DNA of 64,000 nucleotides from Pseudomonas syringae (GCF_021605415.1 NZ_WKEQ01000024.1:1-64000); one strand, 5' to 3'. Positions 37,773 to 47,776 are shown, numbered from the stretch's first letter. The notes: generated by a model not told the origin, from the letters alone. Program-made: numbers and translations.

Positions 37773-38476
37773 AGACCAGCCTCCCTGGCTTCAAATTCTA
37801 GAACCTCGGTGATATTCGCGAGGTTGTCGTTCAACACCGCTTCAAGTTTGCGGGCGATCGCAGCGCGAGCCGGTGCGTATAACGTTTCGCTGAGATGAGC
37901 CTGAAAGCACCGCACTGAAACTCGGCTGCACAGTTGCGTGGTATCGAACGGCTGCCCCCAGGGATTGGCATCAACCGGCCGAGTTGTCTCGAATTGCAGG
38001 CAAACACTGCTCATCAAGCCGTTGCCTGCAATCTGGATAACCATCAACCGAACGGTAGTCGACTGCCCGCTGAGCAGCTCTTGATTAACCGTCGCCTGGG
38101 CGTGCTTGCGCAGGATGCCAATCGCAGGGAGATCCCCAGATAACAGTGAAACGCCCTGCAACGGCCCCCGCACCAGTTGTTCATGATCGCCTGGCATGTG
38201 CGCCAGCGCCGCGCGAACCCACTCCAGCGGCGAAGCGCGGCCGTCGAGATCAACCGGCAGATCTTGCCGGGATTTGAAACTCGACATCCAGTAATCGCCA
38301 AGCACGTTGGCGTAGATATCGTGCCAATCAAGTTCGGGCGCGACTTGTTTTCGTTTGCTGGCTACCAATTGCGCAAGCAAGACACTTTGCAATACATCAT
38401 CGGCTGCGGCATTTGCCATATCGGACGGCATGACGACAATTGCTGCCGCATCAATCCAAACTGAAATTTCGCTCAT
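37769..38476 (-). CDS. Uncharacterised protein B of a three-paralogue island
   Basis: A 235-residue soluble protein, not recognised. The N-terminal module ADDVLQSVLLAQLVASKRKQ followed by LDWHDIYANVLGDYWMSS lines up with proteins A and C at the same distance from the start. The middle (VRLMVIQIAGNGLMSSVCLQF) and the C-terminal helices (RAAIARKLEAVLNDNLANI) also correspond. A cggagatactcc site precedes the ATG. A terminator lies 16 bases upstream of its start, so transcription either reads through from C or starts locally. Confidence 0.68.
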   Translation of the reverse strand: MSEISVWIDAAAIVVMPSDMANAAADDVLQSVLLAQLVASKRKQVAPELDWHDIYANVLGDYWMSSFKSRQDLPVDLDGRASPLEWVRAALAHMPGDHEQLVRGPLQGVSLLSGDLPAIGILRKHAQATVNQELLSGQSTTVRLMVIQIAGNGLMSSVCLQFETTRPVDANPWGQPFDTTQLCSRVSVRCFQAHLSETLYAPARAAIARKLEAVLNDNLANITEVLEFEAREAGL

Positions 38477-38491
38477 GGAGTATCTCCGAAT

Positions 38492-38519
38492 AAAAAAAGG
38501 CAGTCGACGCGCGACTGCC
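38492..38519 (-). terminator. Rho-independent terminator between paralogues C and B
   Basis: On the minus strand, 8-bp arms (ggcagtcg/cgactgcc, 38512-38519 and 38499-38506) with a 5-base loop are followed by seven T. It lies 17 bases after the stop of gene C and 16 bases before the start of gene B, so it would limit expression of B and A relative to C. Confidence 0.85.
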
Positions 38520-38535
38520 CCTGTAACTTAGAAGA

Positions 38536-39309
38536 TCAAATCTCGTAATCTTTGATTTTGCTGGTCGCGTTCAAACCCAGCTTGGTGCGGATAAGTTCAC
38601 GGGTTTCGTCGGCAACATATGGAACTTTACGGAAGACGGTTTCACCCTTGAACAACTTGACTTCGCGAGTATCCCAATCGGTAAACAGTACGCGGGTCGC
38701 GGTATTTTTCCGAATAAAGCGCACGGTGCCCATCGCGATGGTCACTTCGCCATTGACTTCTGTGCATGTAGCGGCCGCCATACCGCCCACGCCGTTTTCC
38801 AGCATATTCTTTTCGTAGAGGGTCAGCGCCTCGTCCTGTTTCTTCAAGGCAGTGATTGCATCGCCAGCCACTTTCAGCACAAGGGCACTGGCAGGACCGG
38901 GAATGGCCAAGCCAGCAACGACTGAACCGAGAATTTCCAAAACCAGCTGATCCATCCGGACACTGGTGCCGCCGATATTCAGATCACTATAGAACTTTTG
39001 GGACTGCATCCACCCCGCATTGGTCATGACCTCCAGAAACTTGTAGTACCACTCCTTGCCCTGATACTCGTAAGGGAAAGCCTTGTTCGCTACCAACTGA
39101 GCAAAAAGAAACGCGTGCTGCGCATCTTCCTGGTTAACTTTCGAAAGATTGCCAGTGAAGGACAAAATGCCTTCACCCACAATGGAGCCCTTCGAAGGTT
39201 CTTCAATAACGGTTTCTCCTGCAGAAAAACCACGCGCACGAAACGCCGGAATTTCGTCAATCTCGTAACTTGCAATACGATTCACACAAACAGCAGCAGC
39301 ATTATCCAT
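38536..39309 (-). CDS. Uncharacterised protein C of a three-paralogue island
   Basis: The largest of the three (257 residues). After a ~65-residue N-terminal extension it has the shared module EDAQHAFLFAQLVANKAF, KEWYYKFLEVMTNAGWMQ. A hydrophobic Gly/Ala-rich stretch at about 130-155 (VLEILGSVVAGLAIPGPASA) could be a buried or membrane-inserting helix pair. The C-terminal part has GTVRFIRKNTATRVLFTDW and VFRKVPYVADETRELIR. Codon use is less GC-rich than the flanking core genes. An aaagg site precedes the ATG. Function unknown; a pore-forming or inclusion-type protein is only a speculation. Confidence 0.68.
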   Translation of the reverse strand: MDNAAAVCVNRIASYEIDEIPAFRARGFSAGETVIEEPSKGSIVGEGILSFTGNLSKVNQEDAQHAFLFAQLVANKAFPYEYQGKEWYYKFLEVMTNAGWMQSQKFYSDLNIGGTSVRMDQLVLEILGSVVAGLAIPGPASALVLKVAGDAITALKKQDEALTLYEKNMLENGVGGMAAATCTEVNGEVTIAMGTVRFIRKNTATRVLFTDWDTREVKLFKGETVFRKVPYVADETRELIRTKLGLNATSKIKDYEI

Positions 39310-39567
39310 AACGCAAAACCTTTAATTTTTAATAAGAAGGGGCCGAATTACCCGCCAAACAACATTAATAAACAGCCACCAACAACACAACTAGTTAGTT
39401 GTAACCCCAAATATGAAACGCCAAATAACGCACTTATTAAAACTTACCAGACAATACCAAACCTATAACTAACACCCCTTCCACCGGCCTCACTGAATTT
39501 GCCAACTGCGTGCGCGCGAAAAGAACTGATAGACTTGTGCAACTTTCCCTGCCAGTGAGCCCGAACC
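39310..39567. other. A/T-rich intergenic region upstream of the paralogue island
   Basis: This 258-base gap is clearly richer in A and T than any other stretch of the window, mainly between 39320 and 39480. It must carry the promoter for gene C (minus strand) and for the MarC-type gene (plus strand). An inverted repeat acaacta-gt-tagttgt lies at 39387-39402. No gene is visible. The composition suggests horizontal acquisition. Confidence 0.5.
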
Positions 39568-40164
39568 ATGCTCCACGTGTTATTCAGCGTTTACCTGAAG
39601 ATGCTCGTGCTCTACAGCCCGTTCTTCGTGTTGTCCTGCTTTATCAGCCTGACCCGCGGCTACTCGCGCAAGGAGCAGCGGCGCCTGGCGTGGAAGGTGG
39701 CGATTGCGACACTGGTTTCCAGCGTATTGTTGTACTTGTTCGGGCGAGTGATTTTCGGCGTATTCGGCATTACCGTGGATGCGTTCCGCATTGGCGCCGG
39801 TAGCGTGCTGTTCATTTCCGCGCTAGGCATGGCGCAGGGCAAATCGGCCGTGCAGACCGACAACGTCCAACAGGACGTGACCATCGTGCCGTTGACCATC
39901 CCGCTGACTGTCGGTCCCGGCACCATCGGTGCGCTGTTGGTGATGGGCGTCAGCCAACCCCATTGGGACGACAAACTCACTGCCATCGTCAGCATCGCGC
40001 TGGCGAGTTTCACCGTCGGGATCGTGCTTTACCTGTCCAATCGAATCGAGCGGATACTTGGCGATCAGGGGCTGCAGATCGTCAGCCGCTTGATGGGATT
40101 GTTCGTCTGCGCACTGGCGGCGCAGATTATTTTTACCGGTATCAAAGGTTACCTGGTGCCTTGA
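39568..40164 (+). CDS. MarC/YchE-family integral membrane protein
   Basis: The 198-residue inner-membrane protein has six hydrophobic segments. The family signature is VPLTIPLTVGPGTIGALLVM, and the N-terminus (VYLKMLVLYSPFFVLSCFI) and LMGLFVCALAAQIIFTGI also fit. MarC-type proteins have no confirmed transport substrate; the old link to multiple antibiotic resistance was withdrawn. It converges with cobJ. Confidence 0.87.
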   Translation: MLHVLFSVYLKMLVLYSPFFVLSCFISLTRGYSRKEQRRLAWKVAIATLVSSVLLYLFGRVIFGVFGITVDAFRIGAGSVLFISALGMAQGKSAVQTDNVQQDVTIVPLTIPLTVGPGTIGALLVMGVSQPHWDDKLTAIVSIALASFTVGIVLYLSNRIERILGDQGLQIVSRLMGLFVCALAAQIIFTGIKGYLVP

Positions 40165-40238
40165 GGGCACGCTGAAGCACGGTTCTGGATGCGTGCGGCT
40201 TCAGCAAAACAATGCGGCCCGAAACGGCCGCGTCGTCT

Positions 40239-41942
40239 TCAAGACCCAGGCTTGCTGCCATACCAGCGTGGCGTGTATACCCATTCACCGCCGCCCGGTC
40301 GCGGGAATGTGCATGTCGTGGAAGAGCCCACCAACACCATGGTGCGCATGTCGACTTGATCGGGCGTCAGTTGCCCCAACGTGGTGACGCGCAGTGTCTG
40401 GCCCGGTCGCCCGATGTCTCGCCCAAGCACCACGGGTGTTTCAGGCGACCGATGCGCGGCGACGATGTCCAGCGCCCGGCCCAGTTGCCATGGTCGGGAA
40501 CGTGAGATCGGGTTGTAAAACGCTAGCGCCAGATCCGCTTCGGCGGCCAGATCCAGACGCTTCTCGATGATCGACCAAGGCTTGAGATTGTCCGAGAGCG
40601 ACATGACGCAGAAGTCATGACCCAACGGCGCACCGGCTTGAGCAGCGGTGGCCAGCGACGCCGACACGCCTGGCAGGATCTCCAGATCGACGTTGTGCCA
40701 CGCCGGGTCGCTCGATTCATGCAACGCCTCGAGCACCGCCGCCGCCATGGCGAACACACCCGGATCGCCTGAGGACACAACGATCACCGAGCGACCCTGC
40801 GCGGCGAGCTCAAAGGCGTGGCGAGCGCGCTGCATTTCCTCGCGGTTATCGGTGCAGTGCTGGATCTGATCCGGGCGAAACGGCCCCGCCATGCGCACAT
40901 AGGTTTCATAACCGAGCACGTCGGTGGCGCGGGCCAGTTCGGCTTTCACCGCTGGCACCATCAGTTCCGCAGCGCCGGGGCCGAGACCGATCACTGCCAG
41001 TCGTCCACGTGGGCGACCGATCAGATTCACGTCCAGCGGCTGCTCGGCCACAGCGATGGCGATGCCCTCGACAACCTTGATGATTGCCGCTGCCGGCAAC
41101 GCGTTTTGCGCCAATACGCCAGTACTTTGCGCCGCTGTCACAAATCGCAGCGGCACGTCCAGTTCCAGCGCCGCCTCGCGCAAACCCGAATCAGCCATTT
41201 GCGTGTCAGCCGCGATCAGGCAAGCCAAGGATTGCGACGCGACGTTCGCTTGCTGCAACGCGGCGCGAATCGTCTGCGGCAACTCAGCGACACCCGCGTC
41301 CACCGCCACAGCAACGCTGCGCGGATAGATCAACAGTTCATTTGCGCTGACCTCACGCGCGGCGCTGCCGACATGAATCGAGCGCTGTGCTTGTGGATCT
41401 TCCGGCAACTGCGCTTGCTCAAGCCACGGCGCGGCACCTTCGATACGTACGCTGTGCCCGGCCAGCAGATCGGAGACAAAACGCTTGCCCGACTCCAGGT
41501 CGCCGAGGGCATAGCCACTCGGCGGATTGAGCAGGCAGGTACCGAAACGCAGCTCACCGCTGGTGGTGATTGCCGCTGTAACTTCAAACGCCGAGGCTAT
41601 TTCGCGGGCCATAACGTTCACCCCGCCGAGCCCACCGAGCAACGGCACCACGGCGCTGCCGTCCTCGGCGACGGCCAGCACTGGCGGTTCGACGCCTTTT
41701 TCCAGCAGCAACGGCGCCAGCGTGCGAATCACGATGCCGGCCGCGCACAGGGCAATGATCGGCGTGTCTTGCTGGTACAAATCTCGCAGCGTCGTACCGA
41801 ATACCTGATAAGTGCGGTCGGCCCCTTCGACCCGACCGGCAAGACCGTGGATCAACGCCGCCGGATACACCTGCTGCAATCGGCGCGCTGTCGCGAGACT
41901 GCCCTGCCCCAGAATGACGATGGCCGGCGCACTGAAGGCCAT
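40239..41942 (-). CDS. cobJ: CbiG-CobJ fusion: precorrin-3B C17-methyltransferase with CbiG domain
   Basis: Contracts the corrin ring by C17 methylation of precorrin-3B. The 567-residue protein is a fusion. The N-terminal ~300 residues are CbiG-like (IIALCAAGIVIRTLAPLL, LGGVNVMAREIA, CLIAADTQMADSGLREAA). The C-terminal ~250 residues are a canonical CobJ/CbiH (RLAVIGLGPGAAELMVPAV, VVSSGDPGVFAMAAAVLEAL, PGVSASLATAAQAGAPLGHD, YNPISRSRPWQLGRAL). The ATG overlaps the cobI stop (TGATG). A GTG 12 bases upstream is less likely. Last gene of cobGHIJ. Confidence 0.93.
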   Translation of the reverse strand: MAFSAPAIVILGQGSLATARRLQQVYPAALIHGLAGRVEGADRTYQVFGTTLRDLYQQDTPIIALCAAGIVIRTLAPLLLEKGVEPPVLAVAEDGSAVVPLLGGLGGVNVMAREIASAFEVTAAITTSGELRFGTCLLNPPSGYALGDLESGKRFVSDLLAGHSVRIEGAAPWLEQAQLPEDPQAQRSIHVGSAAREVSANELLIYPRSVAVAVDAGVAELPQTIRAALQQANVASQSLACLIAADTQMADSGLREAALELDVPLRFVTAAQSTGVLAQNALPAAAIIKVVEGIAIAVAEQPLDVNLIGRPRGRLAVIGLGPGAAELMVPAVKAELARATDVLGYETYVRMAGPFRPDQIQHCTDNREEMQRARHAFELAAQGRSVIVVSSGDPGVFAMAAAVLEALHESSDPAWHNVDLEILPGVSASLATAAQAGAPLGHDFCVMSLSDNLKPWSIIEKRLDLAAEADLALAFYNPISRSRPWQLGRALDIVAAHRSPETPVVLGRDIGRPGQTLRVTTLGQLTPDQVDMRTMVLVGSSTTCTFPRPGGGEWVYTPRWYGSKPGS

Positions 41943-42676
41943 CAACCTTGCCACCGTTCACCGGGCACGATGATCAGCGAGAAGTACGGCGAGGACATCG
42001 GCTCGACCTGATCCAGTGGCACGATTTTCTGATTGGCCATGGTCGCGCGCTCGACGTACAGCGCCCGCTCGGCCAGACCGAGCTCCTCGAGCACCTGCCG
42101 CACCTTCGGAAAGTTGCGCCCCAGTTTCATGATCACCGCTGCGTCGGCATCGGCCAGACGTCGCTTGAGATCTTCGTGTGGCAGCACACCGGACAGCACC
42201 GACAAACTCTGATTGCGATACACCAGCGGCGCACCCAGCACCGATGCGCCGCCAAGCATCGAGCAAACGCCCGGCACCACTTCAGCTTCGTAACGGGTCG
42301 CGAGGCGATCATGCAGATACATGTAGGAGCCGTAGAAGAACGGATCGCCTTCACAGATCACCGCCACATCGCGACCGGCGTCCAGATGCGCGGCCACCGC
42401 TTCGGCCGCTTCGTCGTAGAAATCGCTGATCACTTGTTCATAGGACAACGGCGCCGGCAGCACTTCGGTGGTCACCGGGTACACCAGCGGCAACAGATTC
42501 TGCGCATCTTGCAGGTGTGCCTCGATGATGCCGAACGCATTACCCTTCTTGCCCTTGGCCACGAAGTACGCCACGACCGGCGATTCGCGCAGCAGGCGCA
42601 GAGCCTTGACGGTAATCAGCTCCGGATCACCGGGGCCCACGCCCAGGCCGATCAAACGTCCTGTTGACTGCATCAT
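41942..42676 (-). CDS. cobI: Precorrin-2 C20-methyltransferase
   Basis: Methylates precorrin-2 at C20 to precorrin-3A. The 244-residue enzyme starts [20 protein letters not shown]; further motifs are [31 protein letters not shown] and [18 protein letters not shown]. The start is set by the ATGA overlap with the cobH stop; a much longer frame upstream reads through cobH in another phase and is not coding. Confidence 0.94.
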   Translation of the reverse strand: MMQSTGRLIGLGVGPGDPELITVKALRLLRESPVVAYFVAKGKKGNAFGIIEAHLQDAQNLLPLVYPVTTEVLPAPLSYEQVISDFYDEAAEAVAAHLDAGRDVAVICEGDPFFYGSYMYLHDRLATRYEAEVVPGVCSMLGGASVLGAPLVYRNQSLSVLSGVLPHEDLKRRLADADAAVIMKLGRNFPKVRQVLEELGLAERALYVERATMANQKIVPLDQVEPMSSPYFSLIIVPGERWQG

Positions 42677-43299
42677 TCGATCTCCGTGGCGAGGGCATTG
42701 ATCGCGGCGGCCGCCATGGCGCTGCCGCCCAGGCGACCTTGCATGATCACAAACGGCACGCCACGACTGTCGGCCGCCAGCGCTGCCTTGGATTCGGCAG
42801 CCCCGACGAAGCCCACCGGAAAGCCAAGAATCAGCGCCGGTTTCGGTGCGCCGGCATCGAGCATTTCCAGCAGGTAAAACAGCGCGGTTGGCGCATTGCC
42901 AATCACCACAACACTGCCTTCCAGGTGCGGACGCCACAGTTCCAGCGCCGCAGCGGAACGGGTATTGCCCAGCTCACGAGCCAAGTGCGGCACGCTTTCA
43001 TCGCGCAAGGTGCAGATCACTTCGTTGTTGGCTGGCAGGCGCGCGCGGGTCACGCCTTCGCTGACCATCCGCGCATCACACAAAATCGGCGCACCGGCCG
43101 CCAGTGCATCACGCCCGGCCTTGCCAGCGCCTTCGGAGAATTGCAGGCCGTCGATGGCCTCGACCATGCCGCAGGCGTGAATCACCCGAACCGCGAGTTT
43201 TTCCAGGTCGGCCGGGATGCGCGACAGGTCGGCCTCGCGGCGAATGATCGCGAAGGAGTTGCGATAGATCTCCTGACCGTCGCGGATGTAATCAAGCAT
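42673..43299 (-). CDS. cobH: Precorrin-8X methylmutase
   Basis: Moves the C11 methyl to C12, giving hydrogenobyrinate. The 208-residue protein starts [20 protein letters not shown]. It carries the catalytic His in [31 protein letters not shown] and [14 protein letters not shown], with [16 protein letters not shown]. It overlaps cobG by 8 bases and cobI by 4. Confidence 0.95.
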   Translation of the reverse strand: MLDYIRDGQEIYRNSFAIIRREADLSRIPADLEKLAVRVIHACGMVEAIDGLQFSEGAGKAGRDALAAGAPILCDARMVSEGVTRARLPANNEVICTLRDESVPHLARELGNTRSAAALELWRPHLEGSVVVIGNAPTALFYLLEMLDAGAPKPALILGFPVGFVGAAESKAALAADSRGVPFVIMQGRLGGSAMAAAAINALATEIE

Positions 43300-44590
43300 T
43301 AAAGGGGCTCCGTGAGCGGGCGGCGAGCAGGGTCGCGACCGCTTCAATAGTCAGATTGTGTGCGTGCAGCGCGCCGAAACCCGGCTGCGCGGCATCGCGA
43401 AAATAGAGATCGTAATGACCGGGACTGACGGCCAGCAACGTCACTGGGGCACAGTGGGCGGCGGCGCAGGAGCGCGAGCAGCCGGAAAGATGAACGGATT
43501 CTGCCGATGGCAACAATGCCGCCAATCGACGGGCGTCGTGTTTGGTGTCGGCCAGGCCTTTGCCGCAACCGTTGGAGCCGGTGCAGGCGATCAGGCGGGA
43601 CAGCGGCTCGCTGGCATCGCAAAGCAGTCCCAACCTCTTCAGTGCCTGGACAACGTCAGCCGCATCGGCCTCAGGCACGTCGGGCAACAACACGCTTTGC
43701 CACGGTGTGAAACGCACACTGCCATCGCCGAATGTGCGAGCCAGTTGCGCAATGCCGCGCAGCATCGGCGGATCGAGCCGTCCCAGTGGCGGCACGGCAC
43801 CGACGTAAACCAGCCCCTTCACAGGCTGCGCATGCACGCCGATGTGCAGGTGATCGGCCGCCGAAGGACGTTGCCAATCACTGACAGGTTTCAACGCTAC
43901 CCGTGAGCGCAACTGATCGAGCAATTCCAGCGCCGGCCATTCCTCCAGCAGGTGGCGCATACGCGTCTGCTCGGGCCGGGCCAGATCAAGAAACAGCTCA
44001 AGCACGGCAACCACCAGTGCGTGCCCATTTTCAAGACTCACCGCCGCCAATGCGCGATCCGTCGGACAACCCGCCAGACCGAAAGCCAGTCGTTGCTGGC
44101 CGTGCTGCTCATACGCCGACAGCCAGAGATCGTGGTGATGCTCGAGCATCGCCAGCGCTTCACCGCCATCCAGTTGCACGGCGAATTTGGCGCTCAATTC
44201 ATGAAAACGCGGATGGCTTTGCAGCGTGTCGAGAATCTGTTCGGCCAGGGGGCGCGTGTCGAAACGCATCTGCCGGTCGATGCCGGCGGCCGGGCTGAGC
44301 ATCAGATTGCGCACATCGTCGCCCGCCGCTGTGCGAGGCCCAAGACCAGCAGCCAGCAAGCGCTCGATCAGTGCGGCGGACTGTGGGCCGATCCCGCGAA
44401 TCTGCAAGTTGGCACGGTTGGTCGCCTCGATGGCGCCGCCGGCAAAGCGTTCGGCGGCATCGGCCACCGCCTCGGCCTGTTCGGCGCCGATTGAGCCGCC
44501 ATTGAGCTTGATCCGACAGATGCCGCCGTCCAGTGCCTGGACGATACGCAGCAACCCCGGGCAGGCCGAGGGGCGTATGGCGGTGGACAT
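43292..44590 (-). CDS. cobG: Precorrin-3B synthase (oxygen-dependent)
   Basis: Iron-sulfur monooxygenase of the aerobic cobalamin pathway making precorrin-3B. The 432-residue protein is nitrite/sulfite-reductase-like, with cysteines at about 336 and 342 (CTGSNGC) and 371 and 375 (GCSRSC) for the 4Fe-4S centre. The start MSTAIRPSACPGLLRIVQAL is 47 codons inside the longest frame and gives the natural N-terminus. It is the first gene of cobGHIJ and divergent from cobL with a 144-base shared promoter region. Confidence 0.93.
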   Translation of the reverse strand: MSTAIRPSACPGLLRIVQALDGGICRIKLNGGSIGAEQAEAVADAAERFAGGAIEATNRANLQIRGIGPQSAALIERLLAAGLGPRTAAGDDVRNLMLSPAAGIDRQMRFDTRPLAEQILDTLQSHPRFHELSAKFAVQLDGGEALAMLEHHHDLWLSAYEQHGQQRLAFGLAGCPTDRALAAVSLENGHALVVAVLELFLDLARPEQTRMRHLLEEWPALELLDQLRSRVALKPVSDWQRPSAADHLHIGVHAQPVKGLVYVGAVPPLGRLDPPMLRGIAQLARTFGDGSVRFTPWQSVLLPDVPEADAADVVQALKRLGLLCDASEPLSRLIACTGSNGCGKGLADTKHDARRLAALLPSAESVHLSGCSRSCAAAHCAPVTLLAVSPGHYDLYFRDAAQPGFGALHAHNLTIEAVATLLAARSRSPFNA

Positions 44591-44734
44591 CGGGCGTTCG
44601 TTCAAAGGACGGCTGGCTCTGAGGGATAAGCGCTTCGCGGGCGAAGGCGCGGTATTATGCCTGCTTTGTCCGGCGGCATGAAAAGTCTGCCCGTCGGAAC
44701 GACGCGTTTTCGGGACAATTTTTGAGGGCAACAG

Positions 44735-45946
44735 ATGTCACCCTGGCTGACAGTAGTGGGAATCGGTGAAGACGGCTTCAAGGGCCTGGGCAAAAATGCC
44801 CGGCATGCCCTGATGGGCGCTTCGCGGATCGTCGGTGGCCCGCGTCAACTGGATCTGCTGCCGGTTTGCATCCGTGGTGAACGCCAGACATGGCCGAGCC
44901 CGTTCAGCCTCGCGCCGGTGCTTGAGTCCCGTGGCGAAGCGGTATGCGTGCTGGCCAGCGGTGATCCGATGTTTTACGGCGTCGGTGCCAGCCTCGCGCG
45001 ACAGGTACCGAGCGCCGAAATGTTGATCGTCCCGGCGCCGTCCTCCTGCTCCCTGGCAGCTGCGCGTCTGGGTTGGCCGTTGCAAGACGTGGTGATTGTG
45101 TCGCTGGTGGCCCGACCGTTGGCGGCCATCAACGCACAGTTGTCCAGCGGCGTGCGCCTGCTGCTGCTGAGCAACGACGGTCAGAGCCCCATCGCCGTAG
45201 CGGCCTTGCTGCGTGAGCGCGGCTTCGGTGCGAGTCGCGTGACCGTGTTTGAGCATCTTGGCGGTGATCTTGAGCGACGGGTCGAAAGCAGCGCCAATGA
45301 CTGGAACGATCCGCCGATCGCCGACCTCAACGTGGTCGCCATCGAATGCCTCGCCGACGCCTATACGCCGCGCCTGTCGCGCCTCGCCGGTCTGCCGGAT
45401 TCAGCCTTCAAGCATGACGGCCAACTGACCAAGCGCGACGTGCGCGCCATCACCCTCGCCCGCCTCGCACCGACTCCCGGCGAATTGCTCTGGGACGTCG
45501 GTGGCGGTTGCGGCTCGATCGGCATCGAATGGATGCGCGCGCACCCCAGCTGCCGCGCCATCGCCATCGAAGCCGATGACGGTCGCCAGCAACTGATCGA
45601 GCACAATCGCGATGCGCTGGGCGTCCCCGGTCTGCAACTGGTTCGCGGCAACGCACCAGAGGCACTGGAAAATCTGGAGCGCCCCGACGCGATTTTCATC
45701 GGTGGCGGTGTCACCCGCGAAGGCGTGCTCGACACCTGCTGGGCACAACTCAAACCCGGGGGCCGACTCATCGCCAACGCCGTGACCCTGCAAAGCGAAA
45801 TGACCCTGATGGACTGGCGCGAACGCCACGGCGGCGAACTGACGCGCATTCACATCGCCCAGGCGCAGCCGCTCGGTGAATTCGACACCTGGCGCCAGGC
45901 CTTGCCGATCACTTTGCTGGACCTGGTCAAACCCCTCGATGCGTGA
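44735..45946 (+). CDS. cobL: Precorrin-6Y C5,15-methyltransferase (decarboxylating), CbiE-CbiT fusion
   Basis: Two methylations and a decarboxylation of precorrin-6B. The 403-residue protein has an N-terminal CbiE domain ([49 protein letters not shown]) and a C-terminal CbiT domain ([35 protein letters not shown]). A gagggcaacag site precedes the ATG. It overlaps cbiD by 8 bases. Confidence 0.94.
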   Translation: MSPWLTVVGIGEDGFKGLGKNARHALMGASRIVGGPRQLDLLPVCIRGERQTWPSPFSLAPVLESRGEAVCVLASGDPMFYGVGASLARQVPSAEMLIVPAPSSCSLAAARLGWPLQDVVIVSLVARPLAAINAQLSSGVRLLLLSNDGQSPIAVAALLRERGFGASRVTVFEHLGGDLERRVESSANDWNDPPIADLNVVAIECLADAYTPRLSRLAGLPDSAFKHDGQLTKRDVRAITLARLAPTPGELLWDVGGGCGSIGIEWMRAHPSCRAIAIEADDGRQQLIEHNRDALGVPGLQLVRGNAPEALENLERPDAIFIGGGVTREGVLDTCWAQLKPGGRLIANAVTLQSEMTLMDWRERHGGELTRIHIAQAQPLGEFDTWRQALPITLLDLVKPLDA

Positions 45947-47036
45947 CGAAACCGCCGAACAACCCGCGCCCCTGCGCAGCGGCCTGACCACCGGCAGCTG
46001 TGCCACCGCCACCAGCCTCGCCGCTGCACGCCTGTTGCTTGACGGATCGGCGGCTGATGCCGTGCAGATTATTTTGCCGAAAGGTAAACAGGTGCAGATG
46101 CGCCTGGAGTTCTGCCGGTTGACCGATGATGGCGCCGAGGCCGGGACGATCAAGGATGCTGGCGACGATCCGGACGTGACGCATGGCGCCCTGCTCTACT
46201 CGCGGGTGACATTGAGCAGCGAAGCCGGGGTGCGCTTCAACGCCGGCGTGGGCGTCGGCACCGTCACCCGCCCGGGATTGGTCTTGGCCGTGGGCGAGCC
46301 GGCGATCAATCCGGTGCCGCGCAAAATGATCAGCGATCACTTGAACCTGCTCGCCGAGGAAGCCGGTTATCGCGGCGGTTTCGACGTCACGGTCAACGTC
46401 GAGGGCGGCGAAGCCCTGGCGCTGAAAACCATGAACCCGCGCCTGGGCATTCTCGGCGGCTTGTCGATTCTGGGCACCAGCGGCATCGTCCGGCCCTTTT
46501 CTTGCGCGGCGTACATCGCCTCAATTCATCAAGGCATCGACGTCGCCAAAACCAACGGTTACCTGCACATCGCCGCGTGTACCGGCAACGCCAGCGAAGA
46601 CACCATGCGCCGGGTCTACGACCTGCCGGAAATCGCCCTGATCGAGATGGGCGATTTTGTCGGCGCCGTGCTCAAGCATTTGCGCAAAGTGCCTGTGGAT
46701 AAACTCAGCCTGTGCGGCGGCTTCGGCAAGATCAGCAAACTGGCCGCCGGGCACATGGATCTGCACAGCCGCCATTCGAGCATCGACTTGCCGCAATTGG
46801 CGCAATGGGCTGCCACCATTGGCGCCGACGAAGCCTTGCAGCATGGTATTCGCGAGGCCAACACCAGCCAGCAAGCCTTGGCATTGGCCAGTGCGGCGGG
46901 CATTGCCCTCGGCGATGAAGTGTGTCGCCATGCGCTTGAATTCGCCCGCAGCGTGGTGCCGGCGCAAGTGCAGGTCGAAGTGTTTGCAATTGATCGTCAG
47001 GGCGGCGTTGTCGGCCATGCGGGAGTTTTCCGATGA
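45939..47036 (+). CDS. cbiD: Cobalt-precorrin-5B/precorrin-5 C1-methyltransferase CbiD
   Basis: C1 methylation with loss of the C20 fragment. The 365-residue protein starts [20 protein letters not shown]. CbiD motifs are [64 protein letters not shown] and [20 protein letters not shown]. CbiD usually belongs to the anaerobic route but replaces CobF in many pseudomonads that also have CobG. It overlaps both neighbours, so it is co-translated. Confidence 0.94.
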   Translation: MRDETAEQPAPLRSGLTTGSCATATSLAAARLLLDGSAADAVQIILPKGKQVQMRLEFCRLTDDGAEAGTIKDAGDDPDVTHGALLYSRVTLSSEAGVRFNAGVGVGTVTRPGLVLAVGEPAINPVPRKMISDHLNLLAEEAGYRGGFDVTVNVEGGEALALKTMNPRLGILGGLSILGTSGIVRPFSCAAYIASIHQGIDVAKTNGYLHIAACTGNASEDTMRRVYDLPEIALIEMGDFVGAVLKHLRKVPVDKLSLCGGFGKISKLAAGHMDLHSRHSSIDLPQLAQWAATIGADEALQHGIREANTSQQALALASAAGIALGDEVCRHALEFARSVVPAQVQVEVFAIDRQGGVVGHAGVFR

Positions 47037-47761
47037 AACGGATTCTGTTGCTCGGTGGCGTTACCGAAGCGCTGGCGATTGCTCGCACCCTGGGGCCGGA
47101 ACACATTTACAGCCTCGCCGGCGTGGGCCGAGTGCCCACTGATCTGACCTGCCAAGTGCGGGTCGGTGGCTTTGGCGGTGCTGAAGGTCTGGCGCAGTTC
47201 ATTCGCGACGAAGGCATCGACCTGCTGCTCGACGCGACCCACCCTTACGCCGCACAAATCAGCCAGAACGCCGCAACCGCCGCGCCACTCGCCGGCATTC
47301 CCTGCTGGGCCCTGCGCCGTCCGGCCTGGCAACCGCAACCGGGTGACGACTGGCGAGAAGTCAGTGACTGGGTTGAACTGACCGACGCACTCGAACCCTT
47401 TCGTCGCCCGTTGTTCACCCTGGGCCGCGAACCGCTACAGCACCTCGACGAAATCCCTGCTGAACAATTCTGGACGCTGCGCGCCCTCGACATTTACCCC
47501 GGTAACGACCGCTGCGAAGTGATCGGCGCCCGTGGGCCGTTTTTGCTGGAGGAAGAGCGCGAGTTGTTCAAACGCCGGCAGATCGACGTGCTGATCAGCA
47601 AAAACAGCGGCAGCACCGCCACCGAGCCCAAGCTGGAGGTAGCGCGCGAGCGCGGGGTGCCTGTGATTGTGTTGAAGCGGCCGGTGTTGGCGGGGGTTGA
47701 TCGGGAGTTTTTTACAACGCCTGAAGTCCTCGAAGCTCTGTCATCGTCGAACTTTTGCTGA
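47033..47761 (+). CDS. cobK: Precorrin-6A reductase
   Basis: NADPH-dependent reduction of precorrin-6A. The 242-residue protein starts [20 protein letters not shown]. Other motifs are [24 protein letters not shown] and [28 protein letters not shown]. Its ATG overlaps the cbiD stop (ATGA). It ends the cobL-cbiD-cobK operon. Confidence 0.94.
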   Translation: MKRILLLGGVTEALAIARTLGPEHIYSLAGVGRVPTDLTCQVRVGGFGGAEGLAQFIRDEGIDLLLDATHPYAAQISQNAATAAPLAGIPCWALRRPAWQPQPGDDWREVSDWVELTDALEPFRRPLFTLGREPLQHLDEIPAEQFWTLRALDIYPGNDRCEVIGARGPFLLEEERELFKRRQIDVLISKNSGSTATEPKLEVARERGVPVIVLKRPVLAGVDREFFTTPEVLEALSSSNFC

Positions 47762-47776
47762 TTCAAGATTGAAGAA

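Noticed and set aside
42677-42937. N-terminal extension of cobI
   Set aside because: It reads through cobH in another frame. The ATGA overlap with cobH and the [12 protein letters not shown] start give the normal protein.
44591-44734. Cobalamin riboswitch upstream of cobG/cobL
   Set aside because: The spacer is only 144 bases and I could not find a B12-box-like segment or the expected helices.
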